This document shows, piece after piece, positions 1 through 7,600 of a stretch of DNA of 64,000 nt; position 1 is the stretch's first letter, and each line of letters starts with the position of its first letter. The notes beneath the pieces are model-generated. The model did no database searches, was not told the DNA's origin, and saw only the letters and a list, made by a program, of their open reading frames with translations. Made by a program: the position numbers and the translations under genes. The DNA comes from Candidatus Obscuribacter phosphatis (GTDB lineage: Bacteria; Cyanobacteriota; Vampirovibrionia; Obscuribacterales; Obscuribacteraceae). The stretch covers positions 2,022,599-2,086,598 of the forward strand of contig MOYA01000001.1 of the NCBI GenBank assembly GCA_001899315.1, written 5' to 3'.

Positions 1-82
1 CCATTTCAGCCATCATGCGAAAGACACGCCAAGTGTCCTTCACATTCATCTCATCGAGTACGAAATTGGATCCTTCGCTCAC
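1..82 (-). CDS. LOG-family (TIGR00730-type) Rossmann protein, N-terminal fragment
   Basis: Only the first 27 codons are present; the gene runs off the left edge. Reading the minus strand from GTG at 82 gives a peptide containing DTWRVFRMMAE, which resembles the N-terminus of LOG-family proteins (lysine-decarboxylase-like, cytokinin-riboside-monophosphate phosphoribohydrolase fold). The GTG is preceded by AAGGAGG four bases upstream, which fixes the start. It begins 10 bases after the holA stop, so it is probably the last visible member of the phoR-phoB-phoU-holA transcription unit. The family assignment rests on this short stretch and the catalytic PGGxGT motif would lie outside the window. 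Confidence 0.6.
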   Translation of the reverse strand, partial: MSEGSNFVLDEMNVKDTWRVFRMMAEM

Positions 83-92
83 AGGGCCTCCT

Positions 93-1163
93 TCAATTGA
101 AAAAGAATAATTCGAGAGCCTGATTCTCAGGCATTTGTCCAGTCTTCACCAGATGCTCCATTCTGGTCAATTCTTGCTTCTTGCTAACTAAAAAAGATAG
201 GGACACATGAGAGAGCTTCTTCAGGTCCTTCTCAAGCGCAAAGGGATGAACTTTGAGCGGACCGCTCAAACGCTTGGCAAGTTCGTTGGCTGATATCTCT
301 CGTCTTTGAATGCCGGGTTTGTACGGCAATTTCTCGTTCTCCATTTCGGCATGGGTCTTGAAGCTCACCCATTTACTGAGCATGGTCTGCAAGGCAGCCA
401 TTACCTGCATAGCGTTCTGCTTAGTCAAGACCTCTTTCAGCCCGTTCAAGGTCTCTCTTCTTTTGCCTAAGAGCCAATTTTCAGCTACGGTGAAGATCTG
501 AGAATTGTGGGGACTGAGAGTCTTTACCACATCTAGAGTGATATGTGTTTTGGGCAATATATATGTAGCAGCTTTAGCCAATTCGCTATGAATGTGCCTG
601 AGATTAGCCTCTAGACCATCAATCAAATAGAAAGCAGCATCATCATCGATAGTGCAACCGAGGGCATGGGTTTCGGTTTGCATAAAGTTTTTGAGAGCCG
701 CTGAAGGCTCACTGCCTGGCCAATATTTCACCTTTTCAAACTTTTCGATTTTGGCGTGCTTCTCAAAGAGTTTTGAAAGTCTGAGACTTGAATCAAAATT
801 GCTGGTCGAAACAAAAATCAAATAAGTATTCTCGTGCACAGAGGCAATGGCGTCAGCCAAGGTTTCTTCCGCTACTTCTTTTGAGGCGCCGCCCTTAGAG
901 GCAGCGCTCTTTTGTGGTTTGGCTTTGCTCTTTTCGGTACCTCGCTTTTTCGAGAACCAATCACAGCGATCGATGATAATCACTTTATTGCCCATGCCGA
1001 AAGGTATGGAAGCCGCCAGGTCAACAGCATCATTTGTAGAAACATTGTCTAGACGCTGATAGTTGAAGCTTGCAAAAGCCGGGTCCAAATACTTTGCCTT
1101 CAGCTCATCGAGACGACGATAGAGCAGGAAGTCTTCTTCTCCAGCCAGCACAATTACAGGCAT
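93..1163 (-). CDS. holA: DNA polymerase III subunit delta (HolA)
   Basis: The 356-residue product is predicted to be the delta subunit of the clamp loader, which opens the beta sliding clamp during replication. The N-terminus (PVIVLAGEEDFLLYRRLDEL) matches the HolA start, where the protein enters an AAA+-like fold without a working Walker A motif. The C-terminal part (about 210-350) has the helical collar character of the family, and the length is typical. A lysine/alanine/serine-rich insert lies at about residues 75-95. Its ATG overlaps the phoU stop by one base (TGATG), implying translational coupling. Linking a replisome gene to phoU is probably only genomic context. Confidence 0.85.
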   Translation of the reverse strand: MPVIVLAGEEDFLLYRRLDELKAKYLDPAFASFNYQRLDNVSTNDAVDLAASIPFGMGNKVIIIDRCDWFSKKRGTEKSKAKPQKSAASKGGASKEVAEETLADAIASVHENTYLIFVSTSNFDSSLRLSKLFEKHAKIEKFEKVKYWPGSEPSAALKNFMQTETHALGCTIDDDAAFYLIDGLEANLRHIHSELAKAATYILPKTHITLDVVKTLSPHNSQIFTVAENWLLGKRRETLNGLKEVLTKQNAMQVMAALQTMLSKWVSFKTHAEMENEKLPYKPGIQRREISANELAKRLSGPLKVHPFALEKDLKKLSHVSLSFLVSKKQELTRMEHLVKTGQMPENQALELFFFN

Positions 1164-1813
1164 CAGTGGCCGCCCTTGCCGATTCTTTCGCCGGTGGAAA
1201 GAAAATAGACTCGCTTGGCAATTGATGTACAGGCATCACCCATGCGTTCAAGAAAACGCCCGCAAAATAGAAATTGCGCCTTCATCTGAGCGCCGGCACT
1301 ATCTTGTTCACCCAAATCGCTGAGCAGTCGCTTGGAAAGCAAGTCATGCAAATAATCCACATTGCTGTCAGAGGCTAAAATCTCTTTCGCCTTAGACGGC
1401 GAGTCGGTAAGAAAACAAAGCAATAGTTCCTGCACCATGTGATAGACGCTGGCAGCCATGCGCGGCAATTCTTCCGGAATTTCTATTTGGTCTTCGATTG
1501 CCCAATTGGCAAAGCGTGCCACACGATTGGCATGATCGGCCAAGCGCTCAAGTTTTGCGGCAATAAGGGGAATCGAAACAAGCGCCCGAATCTCTCTAGC
1601 ACCATTGGCAGTATCGCGCTCAACCAAGAGATCGACGCATTTTTCTTCGATCTCAAGACAAAGGGCGTTGATCTCCGCTTCTTGTCTTTCTACCAAACTG
1701 AGGTCGGCGCGCTTGTCGCCTTTCAAAAGTCTAGTCACCTCATAAACCGTAGTCTCGACTAAGCGACCGAGGGTAAGAACTTCTTCTTTGATTAGGGTGA
1801 TTGACTCACTCAC
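1163..1813 (-). CDS. phoU: PhoU-like phosphate signalling regulator
   Basis: This 216-residue, all-helical cytoplasmic protein has the two PhoU-type three-helix repeats. The first carries ERLADHANRVARFA (about 90-105) and the second LERMGDACTSIAKRV (about 185-200), both resembling the acidic metal-cluster motif E(R)xxDxxxN of PhoU. PhoU normally links the PstSCAB phosphate transporter to the PhoR kinase and silences the Pho regulon when phosphate is sufficient. The start is GTG at 1813, overlapping the response regulator stop (GTGA) with GGGAG seven bases upstream, so the two are translationally coupled. No pst transporter genes are in the window. Confidence 0.85.
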   Translation of the reverse strand: MSESITLIKEEVLTLGRLVETTVYEVTRLLKGDKRADLSLVERQEAEINALCLEIEEKCVDLLVERDTANGAREIRALVSIPLIAAKLERLADHANRVARFANWAIEDQIEIPEELPRMAASVYHMVQELLLCFLTDSPSKAKEILASDSNVDYLHDLLSKRLLSDLGEQDSAGAQMKAQFLFCGRFLERMGDACTSIAKRVYFLSTGERIGKGGH

Positions 1814-2514
1814 TTGTCTTCTCCCAGTTGATTTAGTCTATAACCAGACCTATGAACGGTCTCCAAAAGCTTCGGCTCTTTCGGGTCCTCTTCTAGTTTC
1901 TGCCGCAGCCAACGAATATGCACCGCCACTGTTTTGACGTCACCGTCAAAATCAGTGCCCCAAACTTTATCGAGCAAGACATCGGTGGTAAGCACTTTGC
2001 CGGCATTTTGCATAAGCACTTTCAGCAAAGCAAATTCTCTGGGTGAAAGATCGATATTGCGCCCGCTAAAGACGACCTTGCGGGCGTCTTCATCCAAAGA
2101 GAGGGCGCCGACGCTAAGGCGCGCACCACTGCGCTTCTTCTTGCCGCTACGGCGCAAAAGGGCTTCGATGCGAGCCATAAGCTCAACCATAGAAAAAGGC
2201 TTGACTAGATAGTCATCGGCGCCCGAAGACAAACCATGCGCAATATCAGTGGGAGCCGAGCGCCCGGTGAGCATCAAGATTGGCAGTTCCGGTGCTTGCT
2301 CGCGCAGAATGGCGCAAAGGTCGGGACCTTTCATATCGGGCATCATCCAGTCGAGCATAACCAGGTCAGGATTAGCCTCGGTAAAGCCAGACACAGCCGC
2401 CAATGCCCGATTAAATGAAATCACCTCAAAACCGGCTCGCCTAAAGTTAAAGGTGAGCGTATCAACGATTGTTTCATCGTCATCGACAACCATGATGCGC
2501 GTTTTTACCGTCAT
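1810..2514 (-). CDS. PhoB/OmpR-family response regulator
   Basis: A 234-residue two-domain regulator. The receiver (about 5-120) has the acidic pair DDD at 11-13, phosphoacceptor D55 in VMLDWMMP and the conserved lysine in VKPF. The C-terminal winged helix (about 135-230) ends with the usual HRSGYRL segment. It lies between a PhoR-like kinase, with zero bases between the kinase stop and its ATG, and phoU, so a PhoB role (activating phosphate-starvation genes) is the best inference. OmpR-family members cannot be told apart by domain content alone; the assignment relies on the phoU neighbour. Confidence 0.85.
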   Translation of the reverse strand: MTVKTRIMVVDDDETIVDTLTFNFRRAGFEVISFNRALAAVSGFTEANPDLVMLDWMMPDMKGPDLCAILREQAPELPILMLTGRSAPTDIAHGLSSGADDYLVKPFSMVELMARIEALLRRSGKKKRSGARLSVGALSLDEDARKVVFSGRNIDLSPREFALLKVLMQNAGKVLTTDVLLDKVWGTDFDGDVKTVAVHIRWLRQKLEEDPKEPKLLETVHRSGYRLNQLGEDK

Positions 2515-3261
2515 TTACTTAGTATCCACAAAATTGGAAGAGCCCGGAAACTCTATACTGAAACGAGATCCTCGCCCTTCTTGGGAATAGACATTGATTT
2601 TAGCACCGTGCAAATCGACAATGTGTTTGACAATCGATAGACCAAGCCCTGTCGAACCTCTGGTTTTGCTGCGATCGACTCTATAGAAACGCTGAAAAAT
2701 CTTGGGAATCTCAGATTCGGCAATACCAATGCCGGTATCCTCGACTTCCAACATGAAGGGTCGAACTCTGACAGTGACCAATCCACCCTCATCGGTAAAC
2801 TTAATGGCATTCTCAAGCAAATTAACCAAGACTTGATGCAACTGATCGGCATCAGCCAAAAAAGTAGTGCCTTTACAAACTTCGCAAGCTACTTTTACCC
2901 CCTTAGAAAGGGCGAGACTTTCGGTGGTTTCAACCGCCGCTTTTACAGCCCTTTCTGCATCAATGTCGGCAAAAGAAACCAGGCTGAAAGAACCTTCCCC
3001 CCTGGCTCTACTTAACTTTTCGTGCGAAAGCAAGTCTGAGACTAGGTTCTGCAAACGAGTCACTTCTTCATCAGCACGCACCAGCATGCGACGAGCTGTG
3101 ACCGGCTCATCGAGGGCGCCCGACAACAGGGTCTCCACCAAAAGCTTGATATTAGCGAGCGGCAGCCGCAACTCATGCGAGACTTCGGCTATCCAGTTAT
3201 TGTTGTTGCCGGCACTGTTCAGAGCTGTAGCTGTGTCGGCGGCTTGTTCGTCAGGAGACAT
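2515..3261 (-). CDS. PhoR-like histidine kinase core without sensor or membrane domain
   Basis: The 248-residue product is a bare kinase: HisKA with H29 in EVSHELRLPLANI, then an ATPase domain with N box (NLLENAIKF), G1 (VEDTGIGIAESEIP), F box and G2 (GSTGLGLSIV). Only about 20 polar residues precede the H box, so there is no transmembrane segment, PAS or HAMP. Classical PhoR has one or two membrane helices plus PAS. The next in-frame stop upstream is at 3316-3318, so the missing domains cannot be recovered in this frame. It heads the phoB-phoU operon, diverges from gpmI and is expected to phosphorylate the adjacent regulator. No clear Shine-Dalgarno is visible before ATG 3261. Confidence 0.8.
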   Translation of the reverse strand: MSPDEQAADTATALNSAGNNNNWIAEVSHELRLPLANIKLLVETLLSGALDEPVTARRMLVRADEEVTRLQNLVSDLLSHEKLSRARGEGSFSLVSFADIDAERAVKAAVETTESLALSKGVKVACEVCKGTTFLADADQLHQVLVNLLENAIKFTDEGGLVTVRVRPFMLEVEDTGIGIAESEIPKIFQRFYRVDRSKTRGSTGLGLSIVKHIVDLHGAKINVYSQEGRGSRFSIEFPGSSNFVDTK

Positions 3262-3420
3262 CGCACCACCGGTGGAGGCAGAGCCCGAATTCAGGCAAAT
3301 TTCTTGAGCGCGAGGTTAGTTTCATTTGATCCCCGGGTCTGGCCCGATGCATTAAAATATTACTACTGTGAAGCGAACTTACTGACTTCTTTTAAAACAA
3401 TTCAAGATACGGGGAACATT

Positions 3421-4998
3421 ATGGGACCACTGGTACTGGCGATTCTCGACGGCTGGGGTATTACAACTGAAACCAGGGGAAATGCAATATTAGCTTGCAA
3501 AACTCCCAATTACGACCTTTTGAAGTCTCGTTATCACTTTTCCAAACTACAAGCATCTGGAGAGTTCGTCGGTCTGCCCAAAGGTCTGATGGGCAATTCC
3601 GAGGTAGGACACCTCACCTTAGGTTCGGGCCGGGTAGTGATTCAGAAACTCACCCTCATTTCCAACACCATGGCTGACGGCACCTTCTTCAAGAACCCCA
3701 CCCTGGTGGAGGCAGTGGAAAACGTCAAGAGAAGCGGCGGCAACTTACATATATTAGGTTTGGTTTCAGACGGCTGTGTGCACTCCAGCCCTGACCATCT
3801 AGACGGTTTGATTGAACTGGCTAAGCGAAATCAAATTAGCAATTTTGTCATTCATCCAATCTTAGACGGCCGAGACACGCCGCCGCGCTCTGCTCTTGGC
3901 TTTATGCGCGAGCTTGAAAGAAAACTCTCTAACCTTGGCATGGGCAAGATAGGTGTCGTCTGCGGGCGATACTATGCCATGGATCGAGACCAGCGCTGGG
4001 AAAGAACCGAACTTTATTATCGCGCTCTCACAGAAGGCATAGGCGAGAAAGCAGAGTCGGCAAAAGAAGCAGTGGAAGCTTCATATGCCAAAGATACCGG
4101 CGATGAATTTGTCAAACCAGTCATCGTCAACGATATTCGTATCAAAGACGGCGACAGTGTTATTTGCTTCAATTTTCGCCCCGACCGGGTGAGACAGATC
4201 AGTCGAGTCTTGACCCAGCCTCATTTTGATGGCTTTGTCCGCAATGTTGTGCCCAAGATCTACTATGCCTGTATGACTGAGTACGACTCGTCGTTGGCTC
4301 TGCCCGTAGCCTTTAATCCTGAAGTCTTGCCCTCACAAGAATTGCACAATACCCTGCCTGAAATCTTGAGTTGCCACCATATTGGTCAGCTGCATACCGC
4401 TGAAACCGAGAAGTACGCCCACGTTACTTATTTTTTCAATGGCGGCAAAGAAAAGGCAGTAGAAGGAGAAACCAGAGAGCTTATTCCCTCCTTAAAAGTT
4501 GCCACCTATGACCTCGCCCCTTCCATGCAAACCCCTAAAGTTTGCGACTTAGCCTGCCAAGCCATCAAATCGGGCAAGCATCCATTTATAGTTTTGAACT
4601 TTGCCAATCCTGATATGGTCGGTCATACAGGCATGATGGAAGCGGCGGTGGAAGCAGTCAAATCAGTCGATGCGGCTTTCGGGCAGCTCTTGGCGGCAGT
4701 ACAAGAAGCAAACGGCACGCTTATGGTCACAGCCGATCATGGCAATATCGAGCAATTAATCGATTATCAGACCGGTGAACCGCACACAGCCCACACCACT
4801 AATCCGGTACCATTTATAGTGGCAAGCTTCCAGAAGGGCGACAACGACCCTCTCAAAATTGCTGATAATACAAGCACTGGTTGCAGCAATCGCCTCAAGG
4901 ACGGCACCATTGCCGATGTAGCGCCTACTATTCTCTCGGTGCTCGGCATTGAAAAGCCAAAAGAAATGTCAGGCACTTCATTAATCGCTCAGGCTTGA
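3421..4998 (+). CDS. gpmI: 2,3-bisphosphoglycerate-independent phosphoglycerate mutase
   Basis: This enzyme interconverts 3- and 2-phosphoglycerate in glycolysis and gluconeogenesis without a bisphosphoglycerate cofactor, using two Mn ions. The 525-residue length is typical. It starts MGPLVLAILDGWG, with metal ligand D10 in the alkaline-phosphatase-like DGWG motif, and has nucleophile S60 in GLMGNSEVGH; the C-terminal metal site reads MVTADHGNIEQ. ATG 3421 is chosen because the family starts right at this motif and a GGGGA stands upstream, although the frame is open back to 3175 through the divergent kinase start. Enolase, the next glycolytic step, is encoded at 32969-34285. Confidence 0.95.
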   Translation: MGPLVLAILDGWGITTETRGNAILACKTPNYDLLKSRYHFSKLQASGEFVGLPKGLMGNSEVGHLTLGSGRVVIQKLTLISNTMADGTFFKNPTLVEAVENVKRSGGNLHILGLVSDGCVHSSPDHLDGLIELAKRNQISNFVIHPILDGRDTPPRSALGFMRELERKLSNLGMGKIGVVCGRYYAMDRDQRWERTELYYRALTEGIGEKAESAKEAVEASYAKDTGDEFVKPVIVNDIRIKDGDSVICFNFRPDRVRQISRVLTQPHFDGFVRNVVPKIYYACMTEYDSSLALPVAFNPEVLPSQELHNTLPEILSCHHIGQLHTAETEKYAHVTYFFNGGKEKAVEGETRELIPSLKVATYDLAPSMQTPKVCDLACQAIKSGKHPFIVLNFANPDMVGHTGMMEAAVEAVKSVDAAFGQLLAAVQEANGTLMVTADHGNIEQLIDYQTGEPHTAHTTNPVPFIVASFQKGDNDPLKIADNTSTGCSNRLKDGTIADVAPTILSVLGIEKPKEMSGTSLIAQA

Positions 4999-5147
4999 GA
5001 GAGCAATTAAGTTTTGCAAAATAAGGTAACGGGATGTTTTCAGAGCAAGCGATCTCATTTCCCCACCAAAACATATTCAGCGCCTAGACTCTAAATATAG
5101 TTCGCATCTAGAATGACAGATAATTAAAGAAAGACTTTTCAAGTAGT

Positions 5148-5175
5148 TTTACTTAGTCTGGATTACCTGTATAAT
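5148..5175 (+). promoter_or_regulatory. Sigma-70-type promoter of the repeat lipoprotein gene
   Basis: A consensus -10 TATAAT (5170-5175) lies 16 bases downstream of TTTACT (5148-5153, four of six matches to TTGACA). It is in the 306-base gap between gpmI and the lipoprotein gene, and would give a leader of about 120 bases. No terminator is obvious just after gpmI. Confidence 0.45.
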
Positions 5176-5181
5176 TCGAGC

Positions 5182-5304
5182 GATTTCAGGTGGGCAAAAC
5201 TTACTAAACTTTGCCTCCAAATGACACTCTGAGAGTTCTGTCACTGACAAATGAAATCTCTGGCGGAAACAAACTCATCAGGACTAAAAGGAGACGAATA
5301 GTCA
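5182..5304 (+). other. Leader region of the lipoprotein gene with two small hairpins
   Basis: This is the expected untranslated leader. It can form GGCAAA/TTTGCC (5193-5198 with 5210-5215) and TGACA/TGTCA (5222-5226 with 5239-5243, with an inner TCT/AGA pairing). AAAGGAGA then sits nine bases before ATG 5305. I recognise no known riboswitch in it, and the hairpins could be incidental. Confidence 0.25.
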
Positions 5305-5574
5305 ATGATTACTTTGAGAAACCTGGCCCTTGCTGGCGCTAGCCTCGCTCTCGTGGCCTCCCTTGCTGCTTGCAGCGGCGGAAGCGAGTCCAGCACCACT
5401 GGCGCTACCACAGGTGCTTCCACCGATGCTGCCGCTCCGGCTGCTTCCACCGATGCTGCCGCTCCGGCTGCTTCCACCGATGCTGCTGCTCCTGCTGCTT
5501 CCACCGATGCCGCCGCTCCGGCTGCTTCCACCGATGCTGCTGCTCCGGCTGCTTCCACCGGCGAATCGCACTAA
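5305..5574 (+). CDS. Small alanine/proline-rich repeat lipoprotein
   Basis: An 89-residue secreted lipoprotein of unknown function. Residues 1-22 form a signal peptide ending in a lipobox (SLAAC), with C22 the lipidated residue. The mature part is almost entirely a nine-residue repeat, STDAAAPAA, present five times, so it is an extended, low-complexity, weakly acidic tether with no folded domain. It has its own promoter and strong terminator, so it looks monocistronic and may be abundantly expressed. Such Ala/Pro-rich lipoproteins often act as spacers or surface coats, but that is a guess here. The start is supported by AAAGGAGA upstream. Confidence 0.8.
   Translation: MITLRNLALAGASLALVASLAACSGGSESSTTGATTGASTDAAAPAASTDAAAPAASTDAAAPAASTDAAAPAASTDAAAPAASTGESH
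5416..5559 (+). repeat. 27-base in-frame tandem repeat, five copies plus a partial
   Basis: Units begin at 5416, 5443, 5470, 5497 and 5524 and encode ASTDAAAPA; a partial sixth unit follows. Copies differ mainly at third codon positions (GCT/GCC, CCG/CCT), so copy number could change by slippage or recombination without breaking the frame. Confidence 0.9.
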
Positions 5575-5599
5575 TTCTCTTTAGAGAATCAGAAATGGA

Positions 5600-5627
5600 A
5601 AGACCCCCTTACAGGGGTCTTTTTTTT
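5600..5627 (+). terminator. Rho-independent terminator after the lipoprotein gene
   Basis: Perfect stem AAGACCCC/GGGGTCTT (5600-5607 with 5614-5621), loop CTTACA, followed by an unbroken T run to 5627, 26 bases after the stop codon. Confidence 0.9.
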
Positions 5628-5733
5628 ATGCAAAAAATAAGTAAGCGCCCGGGCGGAACAATCTCAAGCTGGTCCTCTTCTATAATTTAGCGACTTCAAT
5701 AATCTAAAGACGATACTGGTGACTGCAACAAAA

Positions 5734-6696
5734 ATGAACAAGTTCCCTTTCTATACAAATTTGGCTGGTCTTTTGCTGGCACTGACCGTGGGCACTGAGG
5801 TCAGTGCCCAACCGGTTTTTAATCTCAATAATAGCCAACCAACCAATCAAGCCCTAGCGGCACCGCCGCTTTCTTTTGTCGATGTCAATTCAGGACGCTT
5901 CGGCAAGCTTGAGATTTCGATGGATGACGGTCAATTTCTATCCGGTTCCACAGATAACTTGCATTTGATAGCCAGAGACATGGATTTTGCTCAGGGCGAA
6001 TTGAAAAGTCTTGATCTCGAACTAAAGGGTGCCCATCTAAGAGACTTCATAGTCGATAAATTGACCCTCAGCACCCAAGGCACTCTCAGTTTCGACAGCG
6101 GTCTTCTGCTCAATCAAAAGATGCTGCAGTTTCGCAGCCCGGCTGAGGCGCAAGTCACTGCCCTAATTTCACAAGAGAGTCTAAATAAGTTTCTCAAAGC
6201 ACCAACTACACTCAATCGCCTTTCGGTAACAGCCGGTCAACCGGGCTCTATTTTAAGCAAGCTATTAGGTCTAGCCCAAGGGGCGCCAAACCAAAATGGA
6301 CAACCGGGTCAACCGGGACAAGCTGGACAATTTGGCTTGACAATGGAAACGGCCAATATCTCGCTTCTAAAAGCGAACAAAATCAATATCCAGGCAGTGG
6401 GCAAACTAGGTTTGTCCCAACTTGCCATTCCCCTCAATGCCGAGGTGGAAAGTCGTCTATTTCTTGAAAACGGTTGGGTTCAGGTAGGCGATACAAAACT
6501 AATGACAGCCGGGCAAGAAATTTCACCCCAGCTTTCGCAAATGCTGGTTGAGAAGATAAACAATCTCTCCAACCTTGGTCAAAAATCGGATGACATTCAT
6601 TTCAGCTTCACCGATCTCAAGGTAGTGCCTGGAAAGCAGCTTATGGTTACCGGAACGGCCATGGTAAATAGGCTTCGCTTTGGCCGACAAGGCTAG
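5734..6696 (+). CDS. Secreted DUF2993 (LmeA-like) protein
   Basis: From ATG 5734 the product is 320 residues, starting with a signal peptide (about 1-26, cleavage likely near VSAQ). The following region alternates short beta strands (GKLEISMDDGQFL..., LKSLDLELKGAHLRDF) in the way of DUF2993 proteins, a family found in cyanobacteria and actinobacteria that includes the mycobacterial lipid-binding LmeA. A glycine/glutamine/proline loop (QNGQPGQPGQAGQFG, about 195-210) interrupts it. A periplasmic lipid-binding or transfer role is inferred from the family only. GTG 5719 is an alternative start, but the signal peptide is better formed from ATG 5734. The end overlaps the open frame of rph but not its likely start. 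Confidence 0.7.
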   Translation: MNKFPFYTNLAGLLLALTVGTEVSAQPVFNLNNSQPTNQALAAPPLSFVDVNSGRFGKLEISMDDGQFLSGSTDNLHLIARDMDFAQGELKSLDLELKGAHLRDFIVDKLTLSTQGTLSFDSGLLLNQKMLQFRSPAEAQVTALISQESLNKFLKAPTTLNRLSVTAGQPGSILSKLLGLAQGAPNQNGQPGQPGQAGQFGLTMETANISLLKANKINIQAVGKLGLSQLAIPLNAEVESRLFLENGWVQVGDTKLMTAGQEISPQLSQMLVEKINNLSNLGQKSDDIHFSFTDLKVVPGKQLMVTGTAMVNRLRFGRQG

Positions 6697-6748
6697 ACAT
6701 AAGATATACTATACGGGTCGCTTGCTTCACCTAGAAAGCGAGATATTG

Positions 6749-7477
6749 ATGTATAAGCGGCGCGATAACAGACAATGGGACCAGCTTCGGCCGGTTCGGT
6801 TTACGCGCAATTACACTAAAAACGCAGACGGTTCGGTCCTTGTAGAGTTTGGCGATACCAAAGTCTTCACAACGGCGAAAATCGAAGAGCGTGTGCCGGC
6901 CTTCCTCATCGGTAAAGGTGAGGGTTGGGTTACGGCTGAGTATTCGATGCTGCCTGGCTCGACCCTGGTTCGCTCCCCTAGGGAAGTGACCAGAGGGCAA
7001 CCGAGCGGTCGCACCTCAGAGATTCAAAGACTGATTGGTCGCTGCTTGAGAGCAGTGGTTGACCGGCGCGCCATGGGCGAAAGAACCATCACCATCGACT
7101 GTGACGTTCTGCAGGCCGATGCCGGCACCCGTGTAGCCAGTATCTGCGGCGGTTTTATCGCCCTTTATGATGCCCTCTCTAAGCTTAGAAAGAGCGGCGT
7201 TTTCGACGATCTGCCCATTACCGAGCACATGGCTGCTGTTTCAATCGTGCAGATAAATGGTCAACTGCTCATCGATCCCAATTATTCGGAAGACTCACAA
7301 GCCGAAATGGATTCGAACATAGTGCTCACCGAATCGGGCAAGATTCTAGAGCTGCAGATGACCTCGGAAGCAAAGCCCTATGACCCGACCAAATTGGCTG
7401 ACTTGATGACCCTGGCCAATAAAGGCATCAAAGAGATCATCTCGCTGCAGATGGAAACCCTGAATAAGAGACACTAA
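6749..7477 (+). CDS. rph: Ribonuclease PH
   Basis: RNase PH is a phosphorolytic 3'-5' exoribonuclease that trims tRNA 3' ends and degrades structured RNA. ATG 6749 gives 242 residues starting MYKRRDNRQWDQLRPV, equivalent to the usual MKRRDGRxxDQLRPV start, so it is preferred over the open frame from 6680. The phosphate-binding segment (RGQPSGRTSEIQRLIGRCLR, about 72-91) and core TITIDCDVLQADAGTRVASICGG are intact. It follows the DUF2993 gene after 52 bases and may be cotranscribed. No Ham1/RdgB gene, a common partner, follows it. Confidence 0.93.
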   Translation: MYKRRDNRQWDQLRPVRFTRNYTKNADGSVLVEFGDTKVFTTAKIEERVPAFLIGKGEGWVTAEYSMLPGSTLVRSPREVTRGQPSGRTSEIQRLIGRCLRAVVDRRAMGERTITIDCDVLQADAGTRVASICGGFIALYDALSKLRKSGVFDDLPITEHMAAVSIVQINGQLLIDPNYSEDSQAEMDSNIVLTESGKILELQMTSEAKPYDPTKLADLMTLANKGIKEIISLQMETLNKRH

Positions 7478-7600
7478 TAAGAGACTTTAGGTCACTTATC
7501 TGAATTAGAGTCTGTACATAGATGTTAAATTTATGCTTTTTCCTCGTGACAACATAGAATTAGTCTATACACTTAAGTAGTTAGATCTTGAGAATGGCAG

